From NCBI GenBank assembly GCA_034509755.1, contig CM067547.1:52213359-52277358 (forward strand): a DNA stretch of 64,000 bases, in the 5' to 3' direction. Of the stretch, positions 22,636-34,024 are shown in pieces (the first letter of the stretch is position 1; every line of letters starts with the position of its first letter). The notes under the pieces are model-generated. The model was not told the DNA's origin. It saw only the letters and a program-made list of their open reading frames with translations, and made no database searches. A program made the position numbers and the translations under genes. Source of the DNA: Anisodus tanguticus. Its lineage: Eukaryota; Streptophyta; Magnoliopsida; Solanales; Solanaceae.

Positions 22636-23910
22636 TGTTAGGTAGATTTTAGTATTGTTTTAGAGTGTGTTTTAGGAATCTTTTGTTTGTCTTTTAGTTG
22701 TTTTGTGTAGTATTATGCGTGTGTTGTGTGTTTTCAGGTTTTAAACGATTCAGAAAGGAATAAGGCGAATTCAAAGAAAATATGTGGTCATTGAGGATAA
22801 AAATGCATATCTAGTCACAAAAAATGAGTCAAATCAGCCCTGGAAAGCTCGGGAAGAAGTTTGAACAAAGTTCGGACGAAGAATGCTGAAGAGCCGCGAC
22901 ACAACAAGCTAAAGGGCCGTGGCGCCCCTATGGCAGTGAGAAAGGATGTTTCAGAAGTTAATTAGCGCCGCGGCGCCGACGACGTCGGGGCAATGAAAAA
23001 TCTAAATTTAACAAGAGCAAAAAGGTTCATTCTGGGAAATTTTCATGATATATATTGGGGCAAACATTTTTCTGAAAGGATAACACTTGGGAGGCAAGAA
23101 ACAAGAGAACAAGGAGCCATTAGAGACATCTATTGTTCAAGTTCTTTTCATTTTCTTTACTTTAATTCAGTTCATGTTGGATATTAAGTTAATTAGTTTT
23201 CTTAGCATGTCTAGGAGCTAATTATTTTATTAGGGTTTTTCCGTCGAATCACTTGAAACTCTATTATGATTTAATGCATTATTAATGTTCTTCTTCATCT
23301 ATTAAAATCTATTCAACTTGCGTTTATTGAATGAAAATTAATTGGCCTTTAGTTTTCATTATCTATATGATTTCAAATCGAGATCTGAAAAGGGAGATTT
23401 GAATATGCTATAGTTGATTAGACGTAGGTTTAATCTTGAACGAAAGTATCACGATTGCCTGTGTAGCATTTTAGGTTATTGATCTTAATCCTCCTATGTG
23501 GTCGAACTTATCATAGAAATATAGAAAGTTCTCACTTTGGTTGAGTTTTTATATGTCCTAACCGGAATATAGAACATTTCTGTTAACCTGCTATCTTAAT
23601 AAGAAGAAGAATCGTTAGTCTTGCATTACTGAATGATAGAGAGGAAAGTTGAGGAGATTGGAAACCCTAATTCCTTCATTACTGAATTAAACCTCGTGTG
23701 TTTTCATTGCTATTTTATTATAGAAATTCATGTTAGTTTGTTAATTCTTTAGTTAGAAATCATCACTTATATTCGTTAGCCAAATAGAAACTAAATATTA
23801 GTTAATTGGTACTTGATAAATCAGTCTCTGTGGACGAAACTCGATCTTACCAAAATTTATTACAAATTGCGATACGTACACTTGCGTAGCATCTAGAAAT
23901 AACGCAAACA
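22636..23910 (+). mobile_element. 5' LTR of a gypsy (Tat/Athila-type) element
   Basis: The block starts tgttaggtag and ends gcaaaca. A few bases later comes tggcaccgttgccgggga (23917-23934), one mismatch from the tRNA-Asp primer-binding sequence used by Tat/Athila-type gypsy elements. That places the LTR at about 1275 bp. A GC-rich cluster lies at 22889-22990 inside otherwise AT-rich LTR sequence. No 3' LTR is present. Confidence 0.7.
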
Positions 23911-24086
23911 AGTTTTTGGCACCGTTGCCGGGGACTGAAGTACTATCAATATCATAATAATTAATCTTATTTCTAATTTGGTTGTTCCTAGAACACATAT
24001 TAATATTAATATTAATATTAATTTTTTTATTTTTTATTTTTTATCTACGTGCAGTGTTTGTGATCATTTTTAGGTAGCTGTGGTAT

Positions 24087-24475
24087 ATGCGAAGTACAAG
24101 AGGAGCAGACAACCTTGTTCCTCTGAATCCTGAGATTGAGAAAGCGTGCAAGCAGAATTGAAGAAACAAGAGAGCTGGTATTTCAACCGAGGATATGGCA
24201 AACCGTCAAAATAATGATGGGTTGAATAGAGGGGTGCCAGAAATGGTGCAGGAGCAAGCTCAGAATCCCGCTGTGAGAAGCTTACGAGATTATATACTTC
24301 CAACTGTTACAGGCGTGCAGACTTGTATAAGACCACCAGCTGTGGAGGCAAATAATTTTGAGATTAAGCCAGCAATCCTGCAGATGGTCCAGAACACAGT
24401 TCAATTTGGGGGTTTTCCCTCTGAAGATCCACATATGCACTTGGCCAATTTCTTGGAGATATGTGTAGAGATGAC
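24087..24475 (+). pseudogene. Truncated gypsy gag start
   Basis: An ATG at 24087 opens MRSTRGADNLVPLNPEIEKA, followed by a TGA near 24159. The frame then continues through RPPAVEANNFEIKPAILQMV and TVQFGGFPSEDPHMHLANFL. This is the N-terminal gag of plant Tat/Athila-type gypsy elements. The similarity stops after LEIC at about 24470, where unrelated GGATCC-rich sequence begins. With one internal stop and no protease, RT or integrase, it is a relic belonging to the LTR at 22636. Confidence 0.75.
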
Positions 24476-24476
24476 A

Positions 24477-24660
24477 CTGGATTATGGATCCGGTGGATCC
24501 AGATATGTTTTTATAAGATATGGATCTTCAAAATTTGGACCTGACGGATCCGGATCGGACCCGGATCCGTTTCTGACGGATCGGATATGGATATGGATAT
24601 TGTATTTGAGATCCGTATCCGGTACAGATTCGACCCGTGAATCCATTTTTTATTAAATAT
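24477..24660. repeat. GGATCC-rich low-complexity block
   Basis: About 180 bp are built largely from ggat, ggatcc and cggatc words (for example gacggatccggatcggaccc) and then ggatatggatatggatatt. Several overlapping palindromic ggatcc sites are visible. It abuts the broken gag and has no coding content. Confidence 0.6.
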
Positions 24661-25055
24661 ATTCATGGTTGACGTTGAACCTAAAGGATCTATGCGCGAA
24701 TTTCCTGAGAAACGAAGTCATAGACACGTAGGTTCAGAGCTAGACCGACTACTCCAAGAGCACTCATCCATAAACCGGTTACTGGTACAAATAACATAAA
24801 GAAATGTAACCAACGTTTATTGGAAAAAGCAACCCCAAAGATTTGGGACCGATAGAAATATTTTTTTATTTATAAAGTTAACCTAAATGATATATACAAA
24901 TACATTTTTTCTTAAAGTGTGAGATCTAGAATCTTAAAAAATAAGACCAATTACATGTTACAATAAGTAATTAATGATAACCTTATGATGTAAACATTCC
25001 TTGCAATGACAATTTATATAACTTTTAAATTTTTTTTATTTTGCCTTAAAGTAAG
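24661..25055. other. Short intergenic gap
   Basis: AT-rich sequence; I see no feature in it up to the target duplication of the next element. Confidence 0.5.
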
Positions 25056-26043
25056 TGTTAAACAAGGTAATATACCCGTAATATACACTGAATATACAGA
25101 AGTGTATATCACAGGAATACAGTGGACTGACCCAGCTTTCGGCAGATCACGAGGCCCAATCTCCAGAGCCCATCACGGAATACTTGGACAGATTGTAGGC
25201 ATTGCAATCTTGTATATATGATATATATATTTGTAGTATATTGTAGGGTAAAGGTTACCTTAATTAGTGTTATACACTTACCATAATTGTATAGTTAGAA
25301 TTATGGTAGAATAAGGTTTTAGGAATAGAATAGGAATAGGATTCTCCTATTTTGTAACTTGTATAAATACCTTTCAATTAATGAAAATAATCAAGGGGAT
25401 TATTTCTTTCATGGTATCAAGAGACTAGGTCTAACAAAATTTTCTCTCCCAAAATTTTGTCCCTTCGCCGAACCCCCCCCCCCCCTTCGGGTTTTCTCTT
25501 CCAAAATTCGTCTTTCGCTCTCCAAATCTCTCTTACTATTCCCAAATTTCCCCTCCTTCTTTGTTCTTTCAATATGTCTAAGAACAATTATCATCCTGCC
25601 CTCATGGTTTCTAACGTCAAGAATAGTATTCCTATTGTGCTTGAGATGGAAAACGTCCAATATGCGATGTGGGCAAAATTGTTTAAAATTCACGCTATTT
25701 CCCATCAAGTTATCCATCACATAATTCCTCCCGCTACACCTCTTTCCACGGAGGATCCTCAGCTATGGATTACTCTTGATGCTACCGTTCTCCAGTGGAT
25801 CTATTCCACTATTTCGATTGACCTTTTACAGACGATTATTGAGCCGGATACCACGGCTATGACTACCTGAAATAGATTGCGTGACATATTCCAAGATAAC
25901 CAACATTCACGTGCCGTCACACTCGAGCAGGAATTCTCCCTAGTTCGCATGGAAGAATTTCCAAACGTATCTGCATACTGCAAGAAACACAAGGAGTTGG
26001 CGGATCAACTCCGTAATGTTGGCGCACGGGATTATTTCTTTCA
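25056..26043 (+). mobile_element. Collapsed copia element: one LTR, primer site and gag
   Basis: The element is bounded by a perfect 5-bp duplication, gtaag, at 25051-25055 and 26044-26048. The 5' LTR (25056-25411, tgttaaac to tttctttca) is followed directly by tggtatcaagagac, a near match to the initiator-Met primer site. Next is gag from 25574, with SNVKNSIPIVLEMENVQYAM and WAKLFKIHA, a stop at 25868, then FQDNQHSRAVTLEQEFSLV. The right edge is only the last 16 bp of an LTR (gggattatttctttca, 26028-26043). Protease, integrase, RT and nearly all of the 3' LTR are gone. The gag belongs to the same broad family as that of the copia element at 29465-34024. Confidence 0.85.
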
Positions 26044-26048
26044 GTAAG

Positions 26049-28094
26049 TTTTAAGTTTAAACGTTAATTAAGGGTTTGTTTAAGTCTATGCCTCATGTAG
26101 GAAGTTTTTTTCTATAAAAGCCTATTCCCTAATGTCCACATTAGTTAAGAGTTGGTAATATTTACCCGTATTAGGTGTTTACATCTAACAAAGCAATTAA
26201 TAAGAATCAACAAATTAAAAAGAAAATAAATATCATTTAGCTATCACTAAATTTAATAAATATATATACAATGCATATATTTTATACTCATTAACTTGTC
26301 GTAAACATTCGATATTCAGTAAACTTTTACGGTCAAAGAGCTGTGGGTCATATTATAATGTGAGATATTGTGTTAATGATTCTTATACCTACTCAACCAC
26401 CCCGTTGGCATGCATGCCCTGTCCAAAAAAGTGCAAGTAAACTAATGTGAGTAGCATTCTCAATTAACTTTCAAATCATATTGTAATTCACCTTTCCCTT
26501 GACCACCAAACACCTCACTTTCTTTCTTTTGTTATTATTTTAATTGTACTATTTCTAACAACACGATATTAAAATAGGTATATGTCCTGAATTCGAGTCT
26601 CACTGTTATTCGTTATTAAAAAAAATTCACATGCTTAATTCATCATAAAGAATTAAGCTCGCATATAAGGAGGCATGTTGAAAATGTAATTTAAGAAAAT
26701 ATAAGTGTACTATCTCTAACAATATTTTAAGCTTTTAAACGAGATGTTCACACACTTCAATGTACTAGCTGAATATGCAGAGGTTATGACTATGGGTCTC
26801 ATTGATATCCATTATAAAAAAAAAGACTTTCACGTGCTTAACTAATCATAAAGATCAAGCTCGCACACGAGGAGGTATGCTAGAGGCACAACTTTGAATA
26901 AATATAAGTGTGATATCTCGAACAATAAACAGTAGAGTACTGAGTCAGAAAGTAAGGCCCAAGAAGGATCCAATGAATAGCGATGTACAAAAGCCCAAAG
27001 CCAATGTAGGAGAAAGCAAGTCAGGCCCACTCATTTTACAAGCCTGGACCAGTAAACATTGGGCCTACTTTGCTGCTAAACTTGTTCCTGGGGAACTCTG
27101 GGCTGATTTACATGAATGTTCCCTTTTAGGTAATCATTTAGAGTTTGTCCTTATTTTTAAAAGTTGTGCAATATAGTCTTGAAAATTATTCTTTCGAACA
27201 ATGTTAGACTTGAGTTCAATGTTGGCTGATATGTATATGGCTCAATTTTAGAGATAAAACATTAGATTGTCTAACGTTTACAATAACTTACACATTTTAG
27301 ATCGTGATTTGACATTTTCTCATAAGATTTTTAATTTGCTTAAAAATAATCTTTAAATAGTGGTAAAAAAAGTCCATAAATTACAATAAATTGAAAGTAA
27401 AATAAAAAAAAGGATGATTCACTAAACAACTATCTCAAAAAGAGACCAACAAAAATTTCTAGGAACTCGTTACTATATCCAACGTTACAATCGTATTGTC
27501 ACGAAAAGCAAAGAAAATTACTTGGAATTGCTCGAACGTTTTGGGGATCTCAAGTCATGTCGTTCCTCGGCCTTGTGATTTGCTAGAAAATCAGGGATCG
27601 AGGTACAATAATGTATAGAGACATATAATTTTTCAACGAAGAGGTTATGAATTGATGATATGGAGGGATAATGTAATCAAATATCAATAATAAAGACATG
27701 TCAAATGCACAAAAGTTTGACTATCAAAATGCAAATTGTGTTGCATAAATTGGGACAGAGGTGTACGTGTAAATAACCGAAGGGCAAAGTAGTAAAAGAA
27801 CCAAAACAAAAACCGCGAGAATTGAAAAGAGAATATAGTAGAGAGATCCAGAGGCGCGAAATGGATTAACATTAACATTCACCAACATATTTCCAAATGT
27901 CTCCATAACACAGCAAAAAAATAAATAAAAATCACCACCTCCATATAAATAACCTTAATTCTTCCATTTTCTCATCATCTTAAAAAGAAAAAAGAAAAAC
28001 AATTGTCACTTTGCTCTATTTAAAATCCTTCACTTTTTTCGTTTAAATAAAACAAACTTTTTTTAATACAGAGAAGTAGTCGTTACTGGAATAT
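26049..28094. other. Intergenic repeats and HSP90 upstream region
   Basis: No gene is seen. Between 26545 and 26925 a unit of about 200 bp occurs twice (aatataagtgtactatctct, then cacatgcttaattcatcata, then aagctcgcatataaggaggc). The block 27110-27490 is the repeat shared with aquaporin intron 3. Near 27942 a catataaataacc could be the TATA box of the former HSP90 gene. Confidence 0.55.
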
Positions 28095-28789
28095 ATGGCG
28101 AACGTACATATGGGGAAACTGAGACTTTTGCTTTTCAAACGGAAATAAACCAGCTACTTAGTTTAATTATCAATACATTTTACAGTAATAAGGAGATTTT
28201 TTCTAACTCATCAGCAACTCCGCTGATGTAAGTTCTATGTTGAATTATGTGACCGTCTCGTTTAAAAGTCGTTAGAGGATATTTACTTAATTATGTCATC
28301 GATATGTTTTTAACGTGCAAGCCTGATTCATTTTATGGATTAAGCACGTGAAATTTTTTTGAAAATTGGCCGTTGATGCTGAGCTAGATTTTGAGTTTAT
28401 AGGTTCTGAATCTCTGCTTGCTCCTTTATCCATTAAAGTATGGTTACTTGTTTAAAAGCAGAGGCGGAGCTAAAAAAATTAAGTTTATGCATTCCGAATT
28501 CTAAAAAAGATAGCTTGAGTGGTTTAGAATGAATCACTTATATAAATTAAGTGATTTTTTCAACATAAATACAGGGGTGAATTTCAATTTTATGATTATA
28601 ATTTTAGAATGATGACCTTTTATACTAGTATTCATAGTATTACTCTTATAGTTTCTTGTTATTCTATTTTACTTGATATTTGTTGTTTTCTATACTTTGA
28701 TTATCGTATTCATTTGTTATTTTTTTTACTGATTGCTTTATTCAATTTTTATAGTATTTTTTATCATGACTTTTTATCTTGATTGGATT

Positions 28790-28930
28790 GCGTGTGTTGA
28801 GTGTCTACCGAAAATAGTCTCTCTATCATCCAAGGTAGGGGTAAGGGTAAGATCTGTGTGTACTCTACCCTCTCGATACCCCACTTTATGGAGTTTCACT
28901 GAATATGTTGTTGTTGTTGTAGTAACGTTA
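28790..28930 (-). mobile_element. SINE in HSP90 intron 1
   Basis: On the minus strand the block starts with a tacaacaacaacaacatatt tail-like run and continues tgaaactccataaagtgggg, ctcgagag-like and agtacacacagatc phrases. It resembles the SINE at 44830-45010. The ends are indistinct. Confidence 0.5.
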
Positions 28931-29464
28931 GAACGATGACTTAGAGTACTAATAACTAGATTTTAAATTCAATGTATGTACATATTGAATTTCTTAACCC
29001 AATTCACTATTTGAACAAAAGCTAGGGGTTCAGCAGAATTCATAAATAAATGTGCTTCTACCTCCGGTCCTGTCTGCCGGTCCTATCTAAAAGGTTCTTA
29101 AGTTGTTAAGAGAGTATATTTTTATTTATTTAATTATATTTTAGTTTTAATTTATCTGTTTGTTTTTACTATGGACTTGGATTTTTTTTGGTGCTGAATT
29201 TGTTGGATTTTTTGGTGGGAATTTGTATAGGCGTTGGATAAGATTCGGTTTGAGAGCTTGACGGATGGGAGTAAACTTGATGCGCAGCCCGAGCTTTTCA
29301 TTAGGATTGTGCCTGATAAGGTGAATAAGACGCTCTCCATAATCGACAGTGGTATCGGTATGACTAAAGCAGGTACGTTCTCAATATTTGTAGCACAGAC
29401 AAATTTATGAATTTAAGTTGTATAAGATTTTTTAACGCTTAACCTGTAATAGCAGATTAATTAC

Positions 29465-29670
29465 TGTTAGATGATATTAATCTCACTTGGGGAGTCTTTC
29501 ATTAATATCAAGGTATATATAGAGTACAATATTCATCCCTTATACAATAGGAATCCTAAGCCTATACAAAAGAGGAATCCTAGTCTTACCATAATTATAT
29601 TTACACAATATATGGAAATATTCTAATTATGAGTATGGAATATATTATTTCCTATATTTACACGTTTACA
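29465..29670 (-). repeat. 3' LTR of the HSP90-intron copia element
   Basis: The 206-bp LTR starts (plus strand) tgttagatga and ends acacgtttaca. On its right lies cccctcagtc, the complement of the polypurine tract gactgagggg, as expected before a 3' LTR in this orientation. Confidence 0.8.
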
Positions 29671-32600
29671 CACCCCCTCAGTCGGAGCGGGAGGAGGCGG
29701 ACGCGGGAGACCGGATCGAAGTCAAGAAATAACATGCTCGGGAAGTCCTTTGGTGTCTGCATCTTGGTAGGATGATGGAACATGTAACACTCGACATGGC
29801 CAACGCAACTTTCTCACGAACGAAGTGTAGGTCTATCTCAATATGCTTGGTTCGCCGATGTTGAGCCGGATTATGAGAAAGATAGATGGCGAGAGATGTT
29901 ATCACAATACACAATAGATGCTGACGCAAAGGACAACGAAGTTCTAACAATAAATTTCGAGCCAACAAATCTCGGCTACTACATTTGCAACGCCTCGTAC
30001 TCGGCCTCGACGCTGGAGCGAGATAGGGTAGCTTCGTCGCTTGGCGACCAAGAAATCGGATTATCCCCTAAGAAAACACAAAAGCCGGAGGTGGAGCGTC
30101 GCGTGTCCGGACACCCGCCCAATCCGCATCCGTATATGAAAGCAACACGTGCGGTGCGAGAGGGGTATAGGTGCAAACCATAATCAAGAGTGCCCTTAAT
30201 GTATCGAATGATACGCTTAAGAGCAGTGAAATGAGACTCCTTGGGGGCATGCATGAATAAGCACACATGCTGAACATCATAAGCTATGTCTGGCCTGGTG
30301 AATGTGAGATACTGAAGTGCACCTGCAAGGCTCCTATACAGAGTAGGATCAGAGATTGGAGCATCATCCATAGCACTGAGCTTAGATTTGGAATCAACTG
30401 GAGTAGGCACCTCTTTGCAGTTCGCCATCTTAGCCCTGTACACAATCTCTTCGCATACTTACGCCGACACAAGAACATATGATTGGCGGACACGGTCACT
30501 GATATCCCCAAAAAGTAACTCAGCTTTCCCAAATCAGTCATTGCAAATTCGGACTTGAGCAAGACAATAATCTCATTTTTCAATCCGTCGGAGGAGGCAG
30601 TAAGAACAATATCATCCACGTAAAGTAATAAGTAAGCAGTGCTACTACCTCGATGAAAAATGAAAAGTGATGTATAACTCTTGCTGCATACAAACACAAT
30701 CTGCAAGATATACCTGGCAAATCGATCATACCCCGCACGGTGGGCCTAATTCAGGCCATATAGTGACTTACGGAGACGGCACACATAGTGAGGAACTGCT
30801 GGATGGGTGAACCCTGGTGGCTGATGCATGTAGATTGTCTCTCTCAGATCCCCATGTAAGAATGCATTCTTCACATCAAGCTAATGGATCGGCCAGTGTT
30901 TGCTCATGGCAATGCTCAAAACTGTGCGGATGGTAGCCGGTTTGACAACCGGGCTGAAGTTCTCACCACAATCAATGCCCTCCTCGCCGATTTGTGCCAT
31001 TAGCCACAAGACGGGCCTTATACCTCTCAAGATCCCCATTGTCTACCGAACTTGTGACGAAATAGCCACATACTGACGAATGACATTCACCCCCTCGTGT
31101 CTAGGTAATAGATCCCACGTGTGCTGTTTAGTTAAAGCATTGAATTCCTCATACATAACCGCATTCCAATTAGGGTCTTGTTTGGCTAATTTTGGGTTCT
31201 TTGGAAGTGGAGAGATGGTTTGGGCAGACAAGTTAAAATGGACTTTGGGTTTGAAGATTCCATGCTTTGAACGAGTTTCCATTGGATGGGTAGGGACAGT
31301 GGATGGCGGAGTGGTGTCTGAGACGGGGGTTAAAGTCGGATAAGGAGAAGGTGGAGGCGAAGCCGTCGGAGGCGCCGCGGCTCCTGGATCGAGAGTCGCG
31401 GCGCTAGAAGGTTGACAGGCTTCTCTGAAGTTTGGGCGCCGCGGCTCTGACGACGGAACAGAGGATGTGAGTTGTTTGATTATGAGGGGAGAGATGACAG
31501 ACTCGTCAAGAAATGAGTAGTCCTATTTTTGGAATTTTGGAAGATTCAAAAACGGGAATGTGGTCTCGTCGAATGTGACGTGACGAGATATATGGATCTG
31601 ACGAGTCGACAAGTCATAGCATAGATAGCCCCTATGGTTCGGCGGGAATCCTAGAAAGTGGACCTAGGAGCGAGATTGTGAGGGGCGGTGGAGCTAAGGT
31701 TGGGATAACACAGACAACCAAAAATCCGTAGATGATCATAAGAGGGGATTCTATGGTAGAGGATTTCGGTAGGGGTCATATTGTGAAGAGTGCTAGTAGG
31801 AAGAATATTTAGAGTGTATTATGACATTTTAGCAGCATAGACCCAGAAGGGTGGAGGGAGGGAAGGAGGTATGAATCAATAGGGTGCGAATCATATTGTT
31901 AATGGTGTGGATGATTCTTTCAGCTTTACCGTTTTGTGGTGAGGTGTGAGGGCAGGAGAAGCGAAAGACCATGCCATTAGTGGTACAAAAGCGGTGAAAC
32001 ATAAAGTTGTTGAATTCACGACCATTATCGCACTGAAATGATTTTATGTCTTTTCCAAATTGTGTTTGAATGAACTTGCGAAACTCAAGAAATTTGACAA
32101 ACATTTCCAATTTAAATTTAAGAGGGTATAACCAAACGTAGTGTGAAAATTCATCAAGCAACACAAGATAGTATTTATAACCGAGAGAACTAGAGATAGG
32201 AGATGTCCATAAATCGGCATGTATGATATCAAAAGGAGCAAATGTAACACTAGTAGATGATTTAAACGGAAGACGAATATGTTTGCCTAAAGAGCAAGAA
32301 ACACAATTTTGGGCAAGTTTCCCATTACAAGCAATGAAATTGTTGCCTCTAAGAAAATTAAAAAGCGGGACTCTGGATGACCAAGCCTATTATGCCAGGT
32401 TGAAGAAGAAACGACCGCTAGAGTGACGGGAGAGCAAGATGCGGCGGCGGAGGTGGAAGTGAATGGATAGAGATCCCCGTGCTATTGCATCTCGTAAGAG
32501 GTGTCCCCGTATGAAGATCATTCACAGTAAAACCAAAAGGGTCAAAATCCACAGAGACAGAATTATTACGAGTAAATTGGCGGACATATATGAGGTTCTT

Positions 32601-33990
32601 AATCATGTGTGGGGCATATAGGGTGTTTTTGAGGGAGAAGGGTGGATGAGGAGGTTGCGTGTATGAGGTACCATAACCCTTAACTGGAATGCGTTGTCTA
32701 CTACTAATTGTAACATATTGAGGATGCTTTAAACTAAATAGTTTAGGAATAGTACCTGCAGACTGGGTGACGTGAGATGTGGCGCATGAGTCCATGTACC
32801 AAGTATTGTCAGACTGTTGCATAGAGAGGGTGTTGAACGCCTGACCCAACTTAGTGGGTGTCATGCCGGAGGAGGGCTGCGGGACCTGACCTTGCATGAA
32901 GTGGGCCTGCTGTGGGCCTGGAGCAGGGCCTAACAAACCGGGGTAAGAATACGGATTGTATGGCTGTGGTGCTTGGAATGGACTTGGCGCGCGGTTACCG
33001 GGCGGGGCGCGCGACTGTCTTTCGGGGGCGCGCGGCGTTGTAGACGAAGCTGGCCGAGGAGCCGTGGCCCGGTTGTTTGCGATCTCTGTTCTCTTGCTGT
33101 TGGTTACGGTGACCGCGACCCTTGCCACGACCACGGCCTCTCTACCGCCGCGGCCTTTTCCACCCTTGCCTCCGCCCCGCCGCCGCATTTGTTGGGAGTT
33201 GTCGGTGGCGTCGATCTTGGGATTGCGTGTCGACGGCTAACACCCTGCCGGGCGTGCTCATCCTGCTTAGCACGACGGGTTTCTTCGAGCAACGATTGTG
33301 AGCGAGCTTTGTTAAAACTTGGTAGCGGATCTGCCTGTTGAATTATGGTGGCCAAAGTATCATATTCGCCCTTAGTAAGGCCGAGAAATCATTTGTAGCA
33401 CCATTTTATCGTCGGTGTGGCGTGCCGATGTTGGAGAGTTGATCCGCTAGAAGTTTAAGCTGCTTGCAGTACTCAAAGACATTGGAGAAGTTTTCAAGAA
33501 GTGTTTTGTTGAATTGTTCTTCCAAATACACGGAACGAGTGTGCTTGTCGTCCTGAAAAATTTTCTCCAAACGATTCCACAAGTCAAGGGCTGTGGAGTC
33601 AGATTTCATGATAGTAAGGAGCAAATCCTGAGAGATACTACCATATATCCATTGTTTGACGCTGGCGTCGAGACGATGCCAGATAGAATCATCAACCTCC
33701 GTAGGGCGATGAATAGTGTCATCAATATGGTCAAGCACGTTATAGAGACATGCATGATTGCGAAAAAGTTCAACCCAGGGAGAATACTGGTTGTTTTCTT
33801 GATCAAGAATAATGGGAATATGGTTCTTGATGTTGGAAACAGTAAGGGCGGGGTGAAACGGGGGTGATGACTTTGTGGTGGGATTTGTGGAGGTAGAGGC
33901 GTCAGAAAGTGTGGAAGAATCAGGGATAACCATTTAGAGAAGAGAAGAAAGGAAGAACAAAACCCGAAAAACAAGAAGAAAATCCGGGAG

Positions 33991-34024
33991 GGAATATATT
34001 ATTTCCTATATTTACACGTTTACA
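33991..34024 (-). repeat. Remnant of the 5' LTR of the same element
   Basis: Only 34 bp, from ggaatatatt to cgtttaca, match the 3' LTR. The sequence then jumps straight to the untranslated leader (gattttcttcttgtttttcg on the minus strand). About 170 bp of LTR plus the primer site are missing. Confidence 0.8.

Larger units (their letters stand above)
29465..34024 (-). mobile_element. Copia element in HSP90 intron 2
   Basis: The element is minus-oriented and flanked by the 5-bp duplication attac (29460-29464 and 34025-34029). From right to left: gag (33933-33406, LDQENNQYSPWVELFRNHA), protease (DNTWYMDSCATSHVTQSAG, about 32790), integrase core (FQCDNGREFNNF, then SPQNGKAERI, 32164-31829), RT (YLLLYVDDIVLTAS, about 30640) and RNase H (WSPSDEATLSRSSVEAEYEA, about 30010). 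The polypurine tract is near 29680, next to an intact 3' LTR. Frameshifts occur between blocks, so no complete polyprotein remains. The G/R-rich segment after gag (RRRGGGKGGKGRGGRE) and the P/G-rich linker give a local GC peak. Confidence 0.9.

Noticed and set aside
26910..27176. 88-codon ORF upstream of HSP90
   Set aside because: It runs into the dispersed repeat at 27110 and matches no family I know.
32956..33341. Overlapping plus-strand ORFs of 94 and 122 codons
   Set aside because: These are antisense shadows of the G/R- and P-rich gag-protease region of the minus-strand copia element.
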